Of a DNA stretch of 43,878 bases, positions 10,656-20,969 are shown piece by piece (position 1 is the stretch's first letter; every line of letters starts with the position of its first letter). This DNA comes from Multifurca ochricompacta (Eukaryota > Basidiomycota > Agaricomycetes > Russulales > Russulaceae). The stretch spans positions 1 through 43,878 of the forward strand of contig WTXG01000283.1 of assembly GCA_022496185.1 (NCBI GenBank), read 5' to 3'. The notes beneath the pieces are model-generated. The model had not been told where the DNA came from. It did no database searches and saw nothing but the letters and a program-made list of their open reading frames with translations. The position numbers and the translations under genes were made by a program.

Positions 10656-11564
10656 TGTCACGGCTCTACTTTATTTTTCCTTTTCTTTTCTCCCTTTTGG
10701 ATCACATGACTGTGGGAAGATTACCCAGCAGTCTCAACACGTGATCATGGGAATGTAGTCGTGACATGGATCATGTGACCGAGTCACATGTAATAAGTCA
10801 CATGCTGCTTAGTCAGCACAAGAGCCACTCAACAATAACAAGTCGATTCTCTATTGTGTTTACCACAATAGGCATAGCCCCACAGTCTAGACGGTTCTAG
10901 ACCAAGTGGAGCTGTTATCAAGATAAGAAGAGTCCAGCCTAGAAGGTTCTAGGTAAGTGGAGCTCTAGATAAGGGCCCAGGTTGGGCCATGGCCAATTTT
11001 AGCACAGAGTCACATGTATCAGTAGATAGACGTGTTCCAGACCTAAGGGCTAGACTACATATCAGTTATCTACTCCACAATGACGTCATTATGACATCAC
11101 ATTGTGGAGCATGATCAGTCAGCAGAGTAAAGCAGCTTACGAATCACAAAGATAAGGCTCAGTCAGCAATACAGCTGACTGATACTTGCTGATTCTTGCT
11201 TACACTTACTGCTTACCTCGTTACACTGAGAAATGTATATAAGACCCTCTGTAACAGCCTGTAGCCCCCCATCTTGTCCTCTTGGGGCTGCAGGTGAGTA
11301 ACTGTCTACACGAGTTTGATACATAGTGCTAATGGCATCCTGCCTCCCTGTGTGACTCGATCCTTTGGATCTTGTCCTCTTGGGGCTGCAGCTTCTTTGG
11401 GTTTCAGAACACCGCTGTCATGGTTGCACAAACCACTGTGGGCAGCAAGGTTCCCCATCATTGCTTGACGTGTGACGTTTGCCTCCGCGGTATGCCCAAC
11501 GACTTAGGTCACCTTCATTTTGCCCTTCCTGTTTCTAAGTGTACACGGAGCTTCACCCGTTACA
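10656..11564 (+). mobile_element. Solo LTR (909 bases) inside copia-1 gag
   Basis: It begins tgtcacggct and ends cacccgttaca, with duplications gctgg at 10651-10655 and 11565-11569. Copia-3 (near 43440) shows the uninterrupted site. It has a TATATAA box at 11236-11242, so it reads forward. CACATG or CATGTG motifs cluster in its first third (10703, 10772, 10785, 10799, 11011), with one CACGTG at 10738. It is related to the 1,257-base solo LTR at 39259-40515. Both start TGTYACGRCYCTACT when read in the TATA direction and share TATATAAGACCCT. It was left by recombination between the two LTRs of a lost element. Confidence 0.93.
11271..11391 (+). repeat. 23-base direct repeat inside the solo LTR
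   Basis: Two exact copies of a 23-base unit starting atcttgtcctcttgg lie at 11271-11293 and 11369-11391, 98 bases apart. They are just downstream of the TATA box, in the presumed R/U5 part. Confidence 0.9.
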
Positions 11565-11569
11565 GCTGG

Positions 11570-13184
11570 CTCTATCCTGGCGTCAGGTCCTCCTGACTGT
11601 CTTTCTCCTCAGGACCTTGTTCAAAGGTTCCTTAATGAGGAAAGTCGACTAGCCAGCCCCGCAGGAAGTGGTGTTGGGGCTGCCCTTAACAAGGTAGCCC
11701 ATGTCAACAAAAATAAAAATAAAAAACAAGTATCATTCACGCCACAACCTGCAGGTGCATCATCGTCCAATGATGTCACCTGCTTCTATTGCCAGAAGCC
11801 GGGCCACAAGGCTAATGAATGTTGGCAAAGGAAACAGGACAGAGCCAATGCTGATGCAGGCAAAAAAGGCAACAAGAGGAAGGGGCAAGGCCCCAGTGTA
11901 CATAATAACTCCACACAAGTAGCTACCGTAGTTAATGGTAGTGGAAGAATACAGGAGGTGCATGAGACACCTCGCATTTCACTTTATATGATGACCGAGC
12001 ATACGCAAGAAGTCGATGATGGCAGCAATCCTTGGATGATGGACAGTGGAGCCACCACTCACTTTACACCATATCTAGACGATTTCTCTGAGTACTTCCC
12101 ACACAAGGGACATCAAGTAACAATTGGTGATGGCTCCATAGTCCAAGTTGAAGGAACAGGCAAAGTCATACTCAAAACTCGAAACAATTATGAGTTAGAG
12201 TTAAATAATGTCTTTTATATGCCTGGCAGTGAAAGAATACTGTCAACAAGCTGCATCACAGACAAAGGCGGTTCAGTGGAGTTCTCTCCATCTGAGGTCA
12301 AAATAAAGTACAATAATGCTATTATAGCGGAAGGTGTCAAGGCTATGGGACTCTATTGGGTCTTTGGGAAAACTATGCAGAATCTAAATACTGCTTCCCA
12401 TAAATCTGCATCAACTAGCCTTGAAACCTGGCATTTGCGAATGGGCCATATGTCAAAAGAAGCCCTCAAAAGACATGCTCCTAAGGCTGTAAAAGGCCTT
12501 AGTATTGATAATAGCCAAGTGGAAGACAAGCCATGTTATGGCTGTGAAATGGGAAAATCACACCGTCTTCCATTCCCTCCCTCTCAAAAGAGAGCTTCAG
12601 CGCCCTTGGAGGTCATTCATAGTGACTTAGTTGGTCCTTTACAATGTACCTCAATTCAAGGGAACCTATACTTCACCACTTTCATAGACGACTTTAGCAG
12701 AACAGCTTTAGTTGTTGCTATGAAAGCAAAAAGTGATTTTACATCGGTCTTCTGTAATATTAAGGCATTCTTGGAAAATAAAACAGACAAGAAAATAAAG
12801 ACCTTACATACAGACCGAGGTGGCGAATTTGTCAATAGGGAGCTGAAGTCTATACTTGAGAAGGCTGGCATAGAGCATAAATTGACAATGCCATATTCCC
12901 CACAACAGAACAGAAGGGCTGAAAGGTTCAACAGAACCATCATGGAAAAGGCCACCAGTATGCTGCATCATGCTGGTCTTTCCCTTGGTTTCTGGGAATG
13001 TGCAGTGCGAACAGCCTGTCACATATACAATAGAACGCCTATCCGCTCTAATAAGTGGAGGACACTGCTTGAACTTCTGGATGGGGACATTCCAGATGTT
13101 TCATACTTTAAAATATTTGGCTGCTTAGCCTATTATACTGTCCCAGAGGACAAAAGACGTAAACTGGATCACAAAGCCAGATAA
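11570..13184 (+). pseudogene. Copia-1 Gag C-terminus, protease and integrase
   Basis: The frame continues gag after the solo LTR. In order: a zinc knuckle CFYCQKPGHKANEC (CX2CX4HX4C, near 11790-11830) that binds element RNA; a basic lysine-rich stretch; the protease active site WMMDSGATTHF (near 12035-12065); the pre-integrase HHCC finger (HLRMGH, CYGCEMGKSH); and the integrase core with D in HSDLVGPL, D in HTDRGGEF and E in NRRAERFNRT. It ends at a TAA (13182-13184) after KLDHKAR. At the same place copia-2 reads gaa, so the TAA is a lesion. The next frame continues without a shift. Confidence 0.94.
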
Positions 13185-14624
13185 ACAGTCTTTGTCGGGT
13201 ATGCACCCCACTCTAAAGGATATCTTCTTTGGGACATGCATACTCGATCCTTCGTATTGTCAAGAGATGTGACATTTGATGAAGGGTCCTTCCCATCCAA
13301 CCTTGCAAAGGACAGCAAGGGAAAGCAAAAGGAAAAAGTTACACCTTTTGTCTTAGAAGCAGAGAGGCCTGTCCAGCCTCAACCAGTAATAGCCACAGTT
13401 CCTCAGGCTCCTGAAGATAAGGACGCTGAGGTTGAGGAACAGGAGGTAGTGGAACCTCCTCAAATAAATCCTGAGCCTACCACACCCGAAAATGAGCTTG
13501 ATACACACGATCAAACTATCTATCAGACGCCCCCATCCCAAATCCTGGAACCATCAGAACTCCCCGAGAGAACCTGTGCCAAAAGACAGTCTAAGAAAAA
13601 GACTGCTGGCAGAATTCCCCAACCAGTATTCACTAGGGAAAGTCCACGTTCTCGACAACGTGACAAGGCTGTGCAGGAAGATCTATTTCTTGATACTGCT
13701 CGTCCTAAACATTCACGTCGCATGAATCCTCGATTTTATAATGAGGATAATGCTGAGTTCGTGGAGGGTTCATCCAGACTTGGGCATATGGAATTGCTAA
13801 ATGCCGCAGGAGTCTCCTATAGAGATCCCCTGACTTTTCAGGAGGCAATGCAGTCTGATAATGCCAATGAATGGCTTGAGGCATGTAAATATGAAATTGA
13901 TGCCTTAGATAAACTTAATGTGTGGCGCCTTGAGGATCTTCCTAAAGGAAGAAAGGCAGTGAAATCAAAATGGGTTTTTAAGCTGAAACCAGATGGACGG
14001 TTTCGTGCTAGGCTCGTGGCAAAAGGATTCACTCAAGTAGAAGGAGTGGACTTCGACGAAACGTTTTCACCAGTCGCCAGATTTGAGTCACTTAGACTAC
14101 TACTAGCACTAGCTACGCTAGAGGATTGGGAAATCCACCAAATGGATGTCAAATCGGCATTCCTTCATGGTGATCTGGATGAAGAAATTTATATGGAGCA
14201 ACCAGTTGGTTTCGTCGTTACTGGTCAAGAGTCCAAAGTTTGTAGGCTACAAAAAGCTCTATATGGCCTCAAACAAGCCTCCCGAGCATGGAATCTACAG
14301 TTCCATGCAGTTCTTAATGAACTGGGCTTTACTTGGACGTACTCTGATGCAGGAGTATACATGTATCATCAAAAGGAGGAGGATGATTCGCTTTATGTCA
14401 TTCTCTATGTAGATGACATTACTATACTTGGGTCTTCCAATGATAAGATAACGTGGCTGAAGTCAGCTCTATCTAATCGATATGAGATGACTGACTTGGG
14501 AGAAATCCAGTCGTACCTTGGAGTTAATATCACCAGGGATCATCCTAACAAGACACTGGAGATTGACCAGGCAGCCTACGTTTTATCTATTATTGAGAAG
14601 TTTGGGATGAGGGATTCCAACTGA
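13185..14624 (+). pseudogene. Copia-1 integrase C-terminus and reverse transcriptase
   Basis: Same frame as the previous segment, opened by TVFVGY, the usual copia block after the integrase core, then LSRDVTFDE. A Pro/Glu-rich linker follows. RT starts at EAMQSDNANEWLEA, with SKWVFKLKPDG, ARLVAKGFTQ, HQMDVKSAFLHGDLDEEI, the catalytic LYVDDI (14404-14421) and DLGEIQSYLGV. It stops at a TGA (14622-14624), likely a mutated CGA. The CGA in the SRAW motif (14283-14285) is intact here but is TGA in copia-2. Confidence 0.94.
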
Positions 14625-15442
14625 GTATATACTCCTCTGCCCTCTGGCACTGATGTACATCTGGTCAAGTTTGATGGCCAGGCATCTACTTCTGAAATAA
14701 AGAAGTACCAACAGTGATGGGGTCTCTGCTATGGGTGCAGATTGGAAGCAGACCCGATATCAGTTTTGCTGTGGCGCGCCTTAGTCAATATGCTTCCAAC
14801 CCCTCTCAAGATCACATGCGACTTGCAAAATATGTCTTAAAGTATCTTAATAGTACAAAAGACTGCAAATTGCGGTATTCTGGAGGGAATGGGGAGAGTG
14901 GCCTTCATGGCTTTGCAGATTCCTCATGGGGAGATCAAGAGGACTGCCACTCTACCTCAGGCTACGTGTTTTTCTTGGCAAATGGTGCCATTTCATGGTG
15001 TTCCAGGAAGCAGAAAACAGTAGCACAGTCCACCACTGAGGCCGAATATATGAGCCTCTCTGAGGCTGCAAATCAGGCAGTGTGGTATAGGACTTTTATG
15101 GAGGAATTAGGGTACGAGGTGTCCTCCCCTATACTACTCCATTGTGACAATAAGGGTGCCATAGATTTGGCATTAAACCCAGTCACAGGAAGGCGGTCAA
15201 AGCATATACCTATCAAGTACCATGCCATTAGGGGATACATTGAATCGCACATAATTGAGTTAGTGCATACCCCCACAGGTGAGATGCTGGCAGATGGCTT
15301 CACTAAGTCTCTACCAAGAGCATTGTTTGAAACCATGGTAAATGGACTTGGACTTATGCTGGATGAGAGAGCTGGAATCTGGAGACTTTGTATACCAGTT
15401 TCACTTTCCCACCATGAGCAAAGTTCTCAACTTCGAGAGTGA
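14625..15442 (+). pseudogene. Copia-1 RNase H, after a frameshift
   Basis: The RT frame continues VYTPLPSGTDV to about 14710. There a one-base loss shifts the reading, and a second open stretch starts at 14714 (atg at 14717). It has GSRPDISFAVARLSQY, FADSSWGDQEDCHSTSG, TTEAEYMSLSEA, LHCDNKGAI and KHIPIKYHAIRG, which are the D, E, D residues and flanks of copia RNase H. It ends in the usual ADGFTKSL block and then a short tail to TGA at 15442. Confidence 0.92.
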
Positions 15443-15636
15443 TGCAAGAGGTGTGTATGGTTTCAGTTTGCATAAGCGAATCACCGTGATATGCCTCTGA
15501 ACACCATGCCTCTCTGCACTCAGAAGAGTTAGAGAAGTTGGATCTCTGGCTGGCGATATGCTCATTTAATTGTGATGACAGTGTGCTCATCCAACTCATT
15601 TCCCATCCATGACCAGATGCCTTCAGCATGGAGGGA
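15443..15636 (+). other. Copia-1 3' untranslated segment and polypurine tract
   Basis: There is no coding evidence. It ends in ggaggga (15630-15636) directly next to the 3' LTR, which is the expected polypurine tract. Confidence 0.75.
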
Positions 15637-15901
15637 TGTTGAACACAGAAGATGTTCGGTGATGCTTCAGGCATCAGGTGATTAGATTAGCTACTTTGTA
15701 GATTAGATTAGATACCGGAGTCTCGGACTTTTTACACTATAATTATTACTTTCTTTCTCACATTCCGCAGTAGCTGACTGATACACCAGATAACATGTGA
15801 TTTCTGTAGTAGCCAATAGCTTTACTCCCTCATGTTTATTGTTTGGACTTTGTCCGGCACTTGAGGACTTATTCCCAGTGCACAGACCATCCCTTGGATA
15901 G

Positions 15902-15908
15902 TATATAA
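15902..15908 (+). promoter_or_regulatory. TATA box of the copia LTR
   Basis: TATATAA, 24 bases before the conserved hairpin. The same box and spacing occur in copia-3 (25131-25137). Confidence 0.7.
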
Positions 15909-15925
15909 GGGTGTCTGTTTCGTCT

Positions 15926-15963
15926 CTTACACTTCAGAGTTTCTTCTACCTCTGAAGTGTAAG
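15926..15963 (+). promoter_or_regulatory. Perfect 14-base-pair hairpin at the presumed start of copia RNA
   Basis: Arms cttacacttcagag (15926-15939) and ctctgaagtgtaag (15950-15963) are perfect complements around a 10-base loop tttcttctac. In copia-3 the arms are at 25155-25168 and 25179-25192 with the same sequence. A partial copy without the left arm lies at 16045-16067. Its position just after the TATA box puts it at the 5' end of the transcript. Confidence 0.85.
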
Positions 15964-16136
15964 TCGTCCTCTCTACTATCATCACTACCTTAGACTAACT
16001 CTGTATATAGAACTTGTCTTTATAGGTGTGTAGTATAGTAATATAGAGTTTCTTCTACCTCTGAAGTAACTTGTCTTTATAGCCTTACACGCTAACAACT
16101 TACAGTCAGTATGCTGCGCCACATGCCTGTTTCACA

Positions 16137-17252
16137 GAAGACAAGCCTTGTTATGGCTGTGAAATGGGCAAGTCCCATCACCTTCCATTTCCCCCATCTT
16201 CAAAGCGTGCATCAGCTCCCCTTGAGATCCTTCATAGTGATCTCATAGGTCCCTTGCAGTGCAGTTCAATACAAGGGAATCTGTACTTTGCCACCTTCTT
16301 GGATGATTTTAGCAGATATGCTCTAATCATTCCAATGAAGTCTAAAGATCTGTTTACACCAGTTTATAATAAACTGAAGACACTACTTGAAAACAAATTT
16401 AATCATAAAATCAAGTGTCTTCATACAGATCATGGTGGTGAGTATGTGAACAAGGTGCTGAAGGCAACACTTGAAGATTTTGGCATAGAGCATAAACTCA
16501 TGATGCTGTGTAGTCCACAACAGAATGGAAGGGCTGAGAGATTCAATAGAACTATTATGGAAAAAGGCACTAGCATGCTGCACAATGCTGGCCTGTCTCT
16601 TGGTTTTTGGGAGTGTGCTGTTGAGACAGCATGTCATATATATAACAGAACTCCCATCCACTCTAATAAGTGGAAAACTCTGCTAGAGCTTCTGGTTGGG
16701 AACAAACCAGATGTCTTGTACTTTAAGGTCTTTGGTTGCAAAGCCTATTATCATGTTCCAGAGGGCAAGCAGTGAAAATTAGATCCCAAAGCCAGGGAAG
16801 CCATCTTTGTCGGGTATGAGCCCACTTCTAAGGGCTATACACTTTGGGATAGTCATACCCAGTCTCTCATCTTTTCACAAGATGTTACATTTGATGAGAG
16901 ATCCTTCCCATCCCACTCTGTGAAGGACAGCAGAGCAGATAAACCTATAGAGCAACCAACTGAAGGCAGCTCATTTACTTTACCTGGTGGTCATGTCCAA
17001 CCACCACCAGCAACTGCTACACATGTTCCTGAGGCTCCTCAAGATGAGGAAGACCTAGAAGAGGAACAGGAGGACATCGTACCTCCTCAATTACCACCAC
17101 AGCCTACCACACCCACACGTAATGTAGACACCACACAACCCCAGACTATTTATCAGACCCCCCATCACAAGTCATGGAACCATCCTCCCCTCCCAAAAGA
17201 ACTGTGCAATCAGAAAATCAGAAAGGATTGCAGGCAGACTTCCTCAACCTAA
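16137..17252 (+). pseudogene. Copia-2 integrase
   Basis: It starts inside the HHCC finger (CYGCEMGKSH) and carries the DDE integrase core: D in HSDLIGPL, D in HTDHGGEY, E in GRAERFNRTI. A TGA at 16773-16775 interrupts it after PEGKQ, where a CGA is likely to have been. The same frame then continues with the EAIFVGY block and an acidic, proline-rich linker. A frameshift near 17160 ends the correct reading. The product would have cut and joined DNA ends during integration. Confidence 0.9.
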
Positions 17253-18111
17253 TTTTCAGAGGACAAGTCCACGCTCTGAATGACGAGATAGGGCAATCCA
17301 AGATGATTTAGACTTGGATACTGCACACCCCAGTAGAAATCATCATCTGAATCCTTGCTTCTACAACAAGGATAATGCAGAGTTTGTGCAGGGTTCTTCC
17401 AGACTTGGTCAGATGGATCTACTCAATGCTGCAGGATCACCTTACAGGGATCCTCTTACTTTTAAAGAAGCAATGGAGTCTGAAAATGCCAGTGAATGGC
17501 TTGAGGCATGTCAGTATGAAATTGATGCCTTAGAAAAACTTAAAGTGTGGCGCCTTGAAGACCTTCCTGAAGGTAGAAAGGCTGTAAAGTCCAAGTGGGT
17601 CTTTAAATTGAAAGCAGATGGATGCTTTCATGCTAGGCTTGTAGCAAAAGGGTTCACCCAAATAGAGGGGGTGGACTTCGATGAAACCTTCTCCCTAGTC
17701 ACCAGATTTGAGTCTCTTAGACTGTTATTAGCATTGGCTGTGCTTGAGGATTGGGAAATCCATCAGATGGATGTCAAATTGGCATTCCTACATGGTGATC
17801 TGGATGAGGAGATCTATATGGAGCAACCAGTTGGTTTCATTGTTGCTGGACAAGAGTCCAAAGTTTGTAGGCTACAGAAGGCTCTGTATGGCCTCAAACA
17901 AGCTTCCTGAGCATGGAACTTGCAATTCCATGCAGTTCTCAATGAACTGAGCTTTACTTGGATGTACTCTGATGCAGGAGTATATGTGTATCATCACCAA
18001 GAGGGGGATGGTTCACTTTTGTCATTCTATATGTTGATGACATCACTATACTTGGGTCCTCCACTAAGAAGATTCAATGGCTGAAGGACTCTCTATCTAG
18101 CTGATATGAGA
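17253..18111 (+). pseudogene. Copia-2 reverse transcriptase, truncated
   Basis: The RT domain runs from EAMESENASEWLEA through SKWVFKLKADG, ARLVAKGFTQIEGVDFDETF, QMDVKLAFLHGDLDEEI and YGLKQAS. There a TGA (17908-17910) stands where copia-1 has CGA. Beyond it the match continues, but a small deletion near 18018 shifts the YVDD box out of frame. Another TGA at 18102-18104 again faces a CGA in copia-1 (14478-14480). The match ends at 18111-18112, the left edge of the hAT-like segment. Confidence 0.92.
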
Positions 18112-18290
18112 TAGGGCATAGCATGAGTCTGGGTAACTCGCAAGTTTTTTGAGTAGAGCTGTGGGAAAACTCACGGGTATTGATACTTGCAGATCTGGGT
18201 GATCCATGGGAACATACTTGTGTGGATCCGGGTATTGATTTTGGCACCCTGGGTACCTGGGCAGGTACTCATGGAATACCCGCACAGATA
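18112..18290. repeat. GGGTA-rich subterminal repeat block
   Basis: Short imperfect copies of gggta occur at ctgggtaactcgc, cacgggtattgat, tccgggtattgat and cctgggtacctgg, with the inverse in aatacccgcac. Such blocks are typical of the ends of some DNA transposons. Many positions look like CpG sites that have become TpG or CpA. Confidence 0.5.
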
Positions 18291-18770
18291 TTATTATTTA
18301 TTAAATTATTTTTGCCACACTTAATCCCAGTTTCAATTATCCCCTATTTCTATTATAACCCTCTTTTATTTTGTCATAAGTAAATCTTATGGTGCCATTG
18401 CCATGTGCACACCTCCCCTGGCCTGCCCACCCGAAGCTGGCACCTGGGTAGACCATGACCTTGACCCCCCTCATCCCTATGGTCCCTCCCTCTCATGTGA
18501 CCCATTCACACTGCTCTTCATACTTTTCCTTCTTACCTCCCATCTGACCTTCCTCCAAAGGCCCCACTTCCATCCACACTACTTTCTGAAAAACTGACAA
18601 AGGAAGATAAACTGTGGCTCAACCAACAACCAGACAGGCGCACCCATGCCAGCCATCGGGTCACCTTTTTCATGCCCTTCCTTGGTGCCTGTGGTGCTGG
18701 TGTGCTGTGCTGGACTGGGTATCAAAGCGCATGAGACACAATGATAGACCTCAATTGACTGTGCAGTGTT
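18291..18770. other. No gene seen
   Basis: An AT-rich start (ttattatttattaaattattt) leads into C-rich low-complexity sequence. No convincing frame, repeat or RNA gene is visible. Confidence 0.6.
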
Positions 18771-19076
18771 ATGGAGGATACTTTTGACAACTTGGACGTT
18801 GACAATGGCGGCACCTGGATGCGAGATGTGGAGATGAGTGGCTTTGGGTATGTACTCACCTTTCTAAAGGCTTTTGATATCACAGGACTAACATTTGTCA
18901 TTCACCTCGCAGGCATGGTGCCCCTTTCACTTGAAGGACTGAACTGGCTGACCTCCTGCCACTCCCACATGCCTCCACTGTGCTTATCCACAACACAGTG
19001 GCCCTCTCCAAGGTGGGCCGATGCGATAGCAAGGTGGTTGGTGCATCTGCCTCCACCATCATGGACTCCTGGGGGG
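18771..19076 (+). pseudogene. Possible decayed spliced gene fragment, unknown
   Basis: An ATG at 18771 opens MEDTFDNLDVDNGGTWMRDV. A donor (gtatgt, from 18848) and an acceptor (ctcgcag, ending near 18913) would remove about 66 bases. The joined frame then reads TELADLLPLPHASTVLIHNT and SKVGRCDSKVVGASAST, better mixed than the unspliced reading. A TGA between the two blocks again fits a lost CGA. I do not recognise the protein. The alternative is that the 152-codon unspliced frame (18771-19229) is a chance ORF. Confidence 0.3.
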
Positions 19077-19673
19077 AATAAACAATGGAATGGTGCTGTG
19101 GAGCAGGGTGACATGGGCCAATGTCAAGATATTTGGGTTGGCATGCACCATGCGCTGGATGTGACTTCTTTTGTGCGCTCTCTATTTCTTCTCACATTTA
19201 CCTTACTGCCTTCTCCTCTTCTGTGCTAGCTTGCCTCCACTCATGTGATCACAAACAATTCATGGGTGACTTTGTATCATTCCAATGCTCCCTTACTAAA
19301 TTTCTTGCTTCCTTTCCAGACACCTGACTCATGTTCATGTGGGTCCCGGGGATGATGACCTACCAGGTGATTGCGATTGCTTCCAAGTCCACAAACCATG
19401 CCTGTGTGTTGACCCCCTTGGGTGTGCTTGATGAGTGACTCTCCTCACTCAAGTGGCACTCCCTCTTGCCCTTGCGCATATGACAATTGGCACGAAGAAT
19501 GGCTGTGTGACTGCACTTGTGCCACTCCCACTGCCGATCACCCCTCCAGGCGTGATTACAAAGCCCATACACTCTCCATCACCTGCCCCCCCAATGGTTC
19601 TAACCACCCACTCTGGTCTGCTGCAACTAATCCCTGGCCCACTCCTTTCAACTGACATACTACCTCGACAGCC
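19077..19673. other. No clear gene
   Basis: Several open frames overlap here on the forward strand (for example 19435-20037, rich in Leu, Pro and Thr). None has convincing composition or a known motif. The sequence may be coding remains of the same unknown gene as its neighbours. Confidence 0.5.
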
Positions 19674-19850
19674 ATGCACCTTGCTACCAGGCATGCCTTC
19701 ATGGCTGACTACACCAAACACTTCCACCCCACACTTCCTGCCTCAGCTCACACCTGGCCCCAGGTCTTCAACCACAAACACCATGTTGAATCCCTTCTGG
19801 GGTTCCTGCAAGACATGCAGGCTTTTTTCAAGCCCATTTCCTCCCTGTGA
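19674..19850 (+). CDS. Small ORF, 58 residues, unknown; probably a gene remnant
   Basis: The ATG at 19674 opens a frame to TGA at 19848-19850. It reads MHLATRHAFMADYTKHFHPT and later HHVESLLGFLQDMQAFFKP. The mix of aromatic, acidic and hydrophobic residues looks more like a real protein segment than the overlapping longer frame. No family is recognised, there is no promoter nearby, and it could be an exon of a decayed gene. Confidence 0.3.
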   Translation: MHLATRHAFMADYTKHFHPTLPASAHTWPQVFNHKHHVESLLGFLQDMQAFFKPISSL

Positions 19851-19943
19851 CTGCAGGAACTGGATTAGGTCATGTCGGTCCAATGGGTTGATGGGTTGTT
19901 TTTCCCTCAGAAATTTTACACCATGGCTCTCATGTCAACTCCT

Positions 19944-19990
19944 TTGTCCTCACAATAGTTACATTGTCCTCACAGTAGTTACATTGTCCC
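19944..19990. repeat. Short tandem repeat, 20-base unit
   Basis: ttgtcctcacaatagttaca (19944-19963) and ttgtcctcacagtagttaca (19964-19983) are tandem copies with one change, followed by a partial third (ttgtccc). Confidence 0.9.
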
Positions 19991-20730
19991 TAGATATAGC
20001 TGCGCAATTTAAATACCACCCTGAAAATGTGTACTGAAAATCAATAAAAAAAGATCATAAGTGAATCTGTGTGCATGAAAGACTGACAATGCTGCCTTCA
20101 TGTGGATGCAAAAATCAAAAATGATAACTAACTTATAAAAGATAAATGAGCTGCCTAGTTTAGTAGTGAGTGCTGTGTGATGTAGTACATCAACTAAATA
20201 AGGTAAAAGATAAGATAAGTAATGCTCATTCCAGTTTAGTTGGTCAAAACTGAAGTGAATGCTACACAAAGCAGTGTCCTTAAATATTAGATGGAGAGTG
20301 TAATCATAGTTTGTAGAGTAATAGAGTAACAAGGGAATGTAGAGAACATTTGTGTGGATTGTTGTTAGCACGCTCAGGGCAGTAGTGCCAGTGCCACTCC
20401 CATTGATCTGCTGATCCAGTGGCTTTCAGTCGGTCGATTTACACCCTGCTCATCAATCTTGTGGTACACTCCTTCATAAAAATAATATAGACTCTGACAT
20501 TAATTTGACTTAAGTGCCAGACAGCCTCTGATATGGTACAAATGCAATTGATGCATAGCACAAGCAATTTACTTAGCATCTTTTAGACTGCATGCATTCC
20601 AGGCTGCTTGCCTGTTCATTACTTTACATCTGGTTTCATCCTTATTGCTCAGTTTCATCCACTTTTGTCTCACTTGCGCAGCTTTGCTCTTCAAAACACA
20701 TTAGCACACATTCTACTAGGCCTCTCTAAG
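19991..20730. other. AT-rich noncoding stretch
   Basis: Low-complexity AT-rich DNA with no credible gene on either strand. The 120-codon reverse frame at 20009-20371 has no known motif and a composition expected of AT-rich chance ORFs. Confidence 0.6.
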
Positions 20731-20738
20731 TATATAAA
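20731..20738 (+). promoter_or_regulatory. TATA-like box upstream of the BED-like exon
   Basis: TATATAAA lies 239 bases before the ATG at 20970. It may be the promoter of the hAT-like gene. No other core element can be seen. Confidence 0.35.
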
Positions 20739-20969
20739 GGTACATCATACAACACTTGTAGTAGGACCAACCAGCAGAAGCAGAATCAAAGTGCCATTCT
20801 CTCTCTTTGTCTTATCTTGAGTACTAAGTGATTTCTCTACAACAACAAGCCCAAGGTCAAACAGAACCAGCAGCAGCAAGTCAGAAAAAGTCTTCAATAC
20901 ATTATCTCTTGTCTCTTGTGGAGCTGCCTCTTGCTTCTTTGGATGAACACAATCTCACAGTCATATGCC

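Larger units (their letters stand above)
1..16136 (+). mobile_element. Copia-1: Ty1/copia LTR retrotransposon, 5' LTR outside the window, split by two insertions
   Basis: This element matches copia-3 (24866 onward) through its leader, gag and zinc knuckle, and it ends in a matching LTR at 15637-16136. Base 1 corresponds to about base 25394 of copia-3, so its 5' LTR should end roughly 30 bases left of the window. The domain order Gag, protease, integrase, RT, RNase H is the Ty1/copia order. It is interrupted by gypsy-1 at 195-9378 and by a solo LTR at 10656-11564. Removing each insertion with one target duplication restores the reading seen in copia-3. The base run after its 3' LTR (gaaga) falls inside the integrase of copia-2, so that older element was its target. 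The coding region has a TAA, a TGA and a frameshift, so this copy is inactive. Confidence 0.93.
15637..16136 (+). repeat. Copia-1 3' LTR
   Basis: It begins tgttgaacac and ends cctgtttcaca, 500 bases, matching the copia-3 5' LTR at 24866-25364. The flanks differ (aggga before, gaaga after), as expected for a 3' LTR whose partner lies outside the window. It holds a TATA box, a perfect hairpin and a second copy of the hairpin's middle part. Confidence 0.95.
16137..18111 (+). mobile_element. Copia-2: older copia fragment split by copia-1 and by the hAT-like segment
   Basis: It starts exactly at the end of the copia-1 3' LTR with gaagacaagcc, which matches the integrase of copia-1 at 12522. It runs to gatatgagat at 18112, where copia-1 continues (14490) but this copy does not. 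It is about 80% identical to copia-1 by eye. The missing 5' part should lie left of the window and the 3' part far to the right. It has at least four nonsense codons and several frameshifts. Confidence 0.9.

Noticed and set aside
20009..20371. 120-codon reverse ORF
   Set aside because: AT-rich chance frame with no motif and no relation to neighbours.
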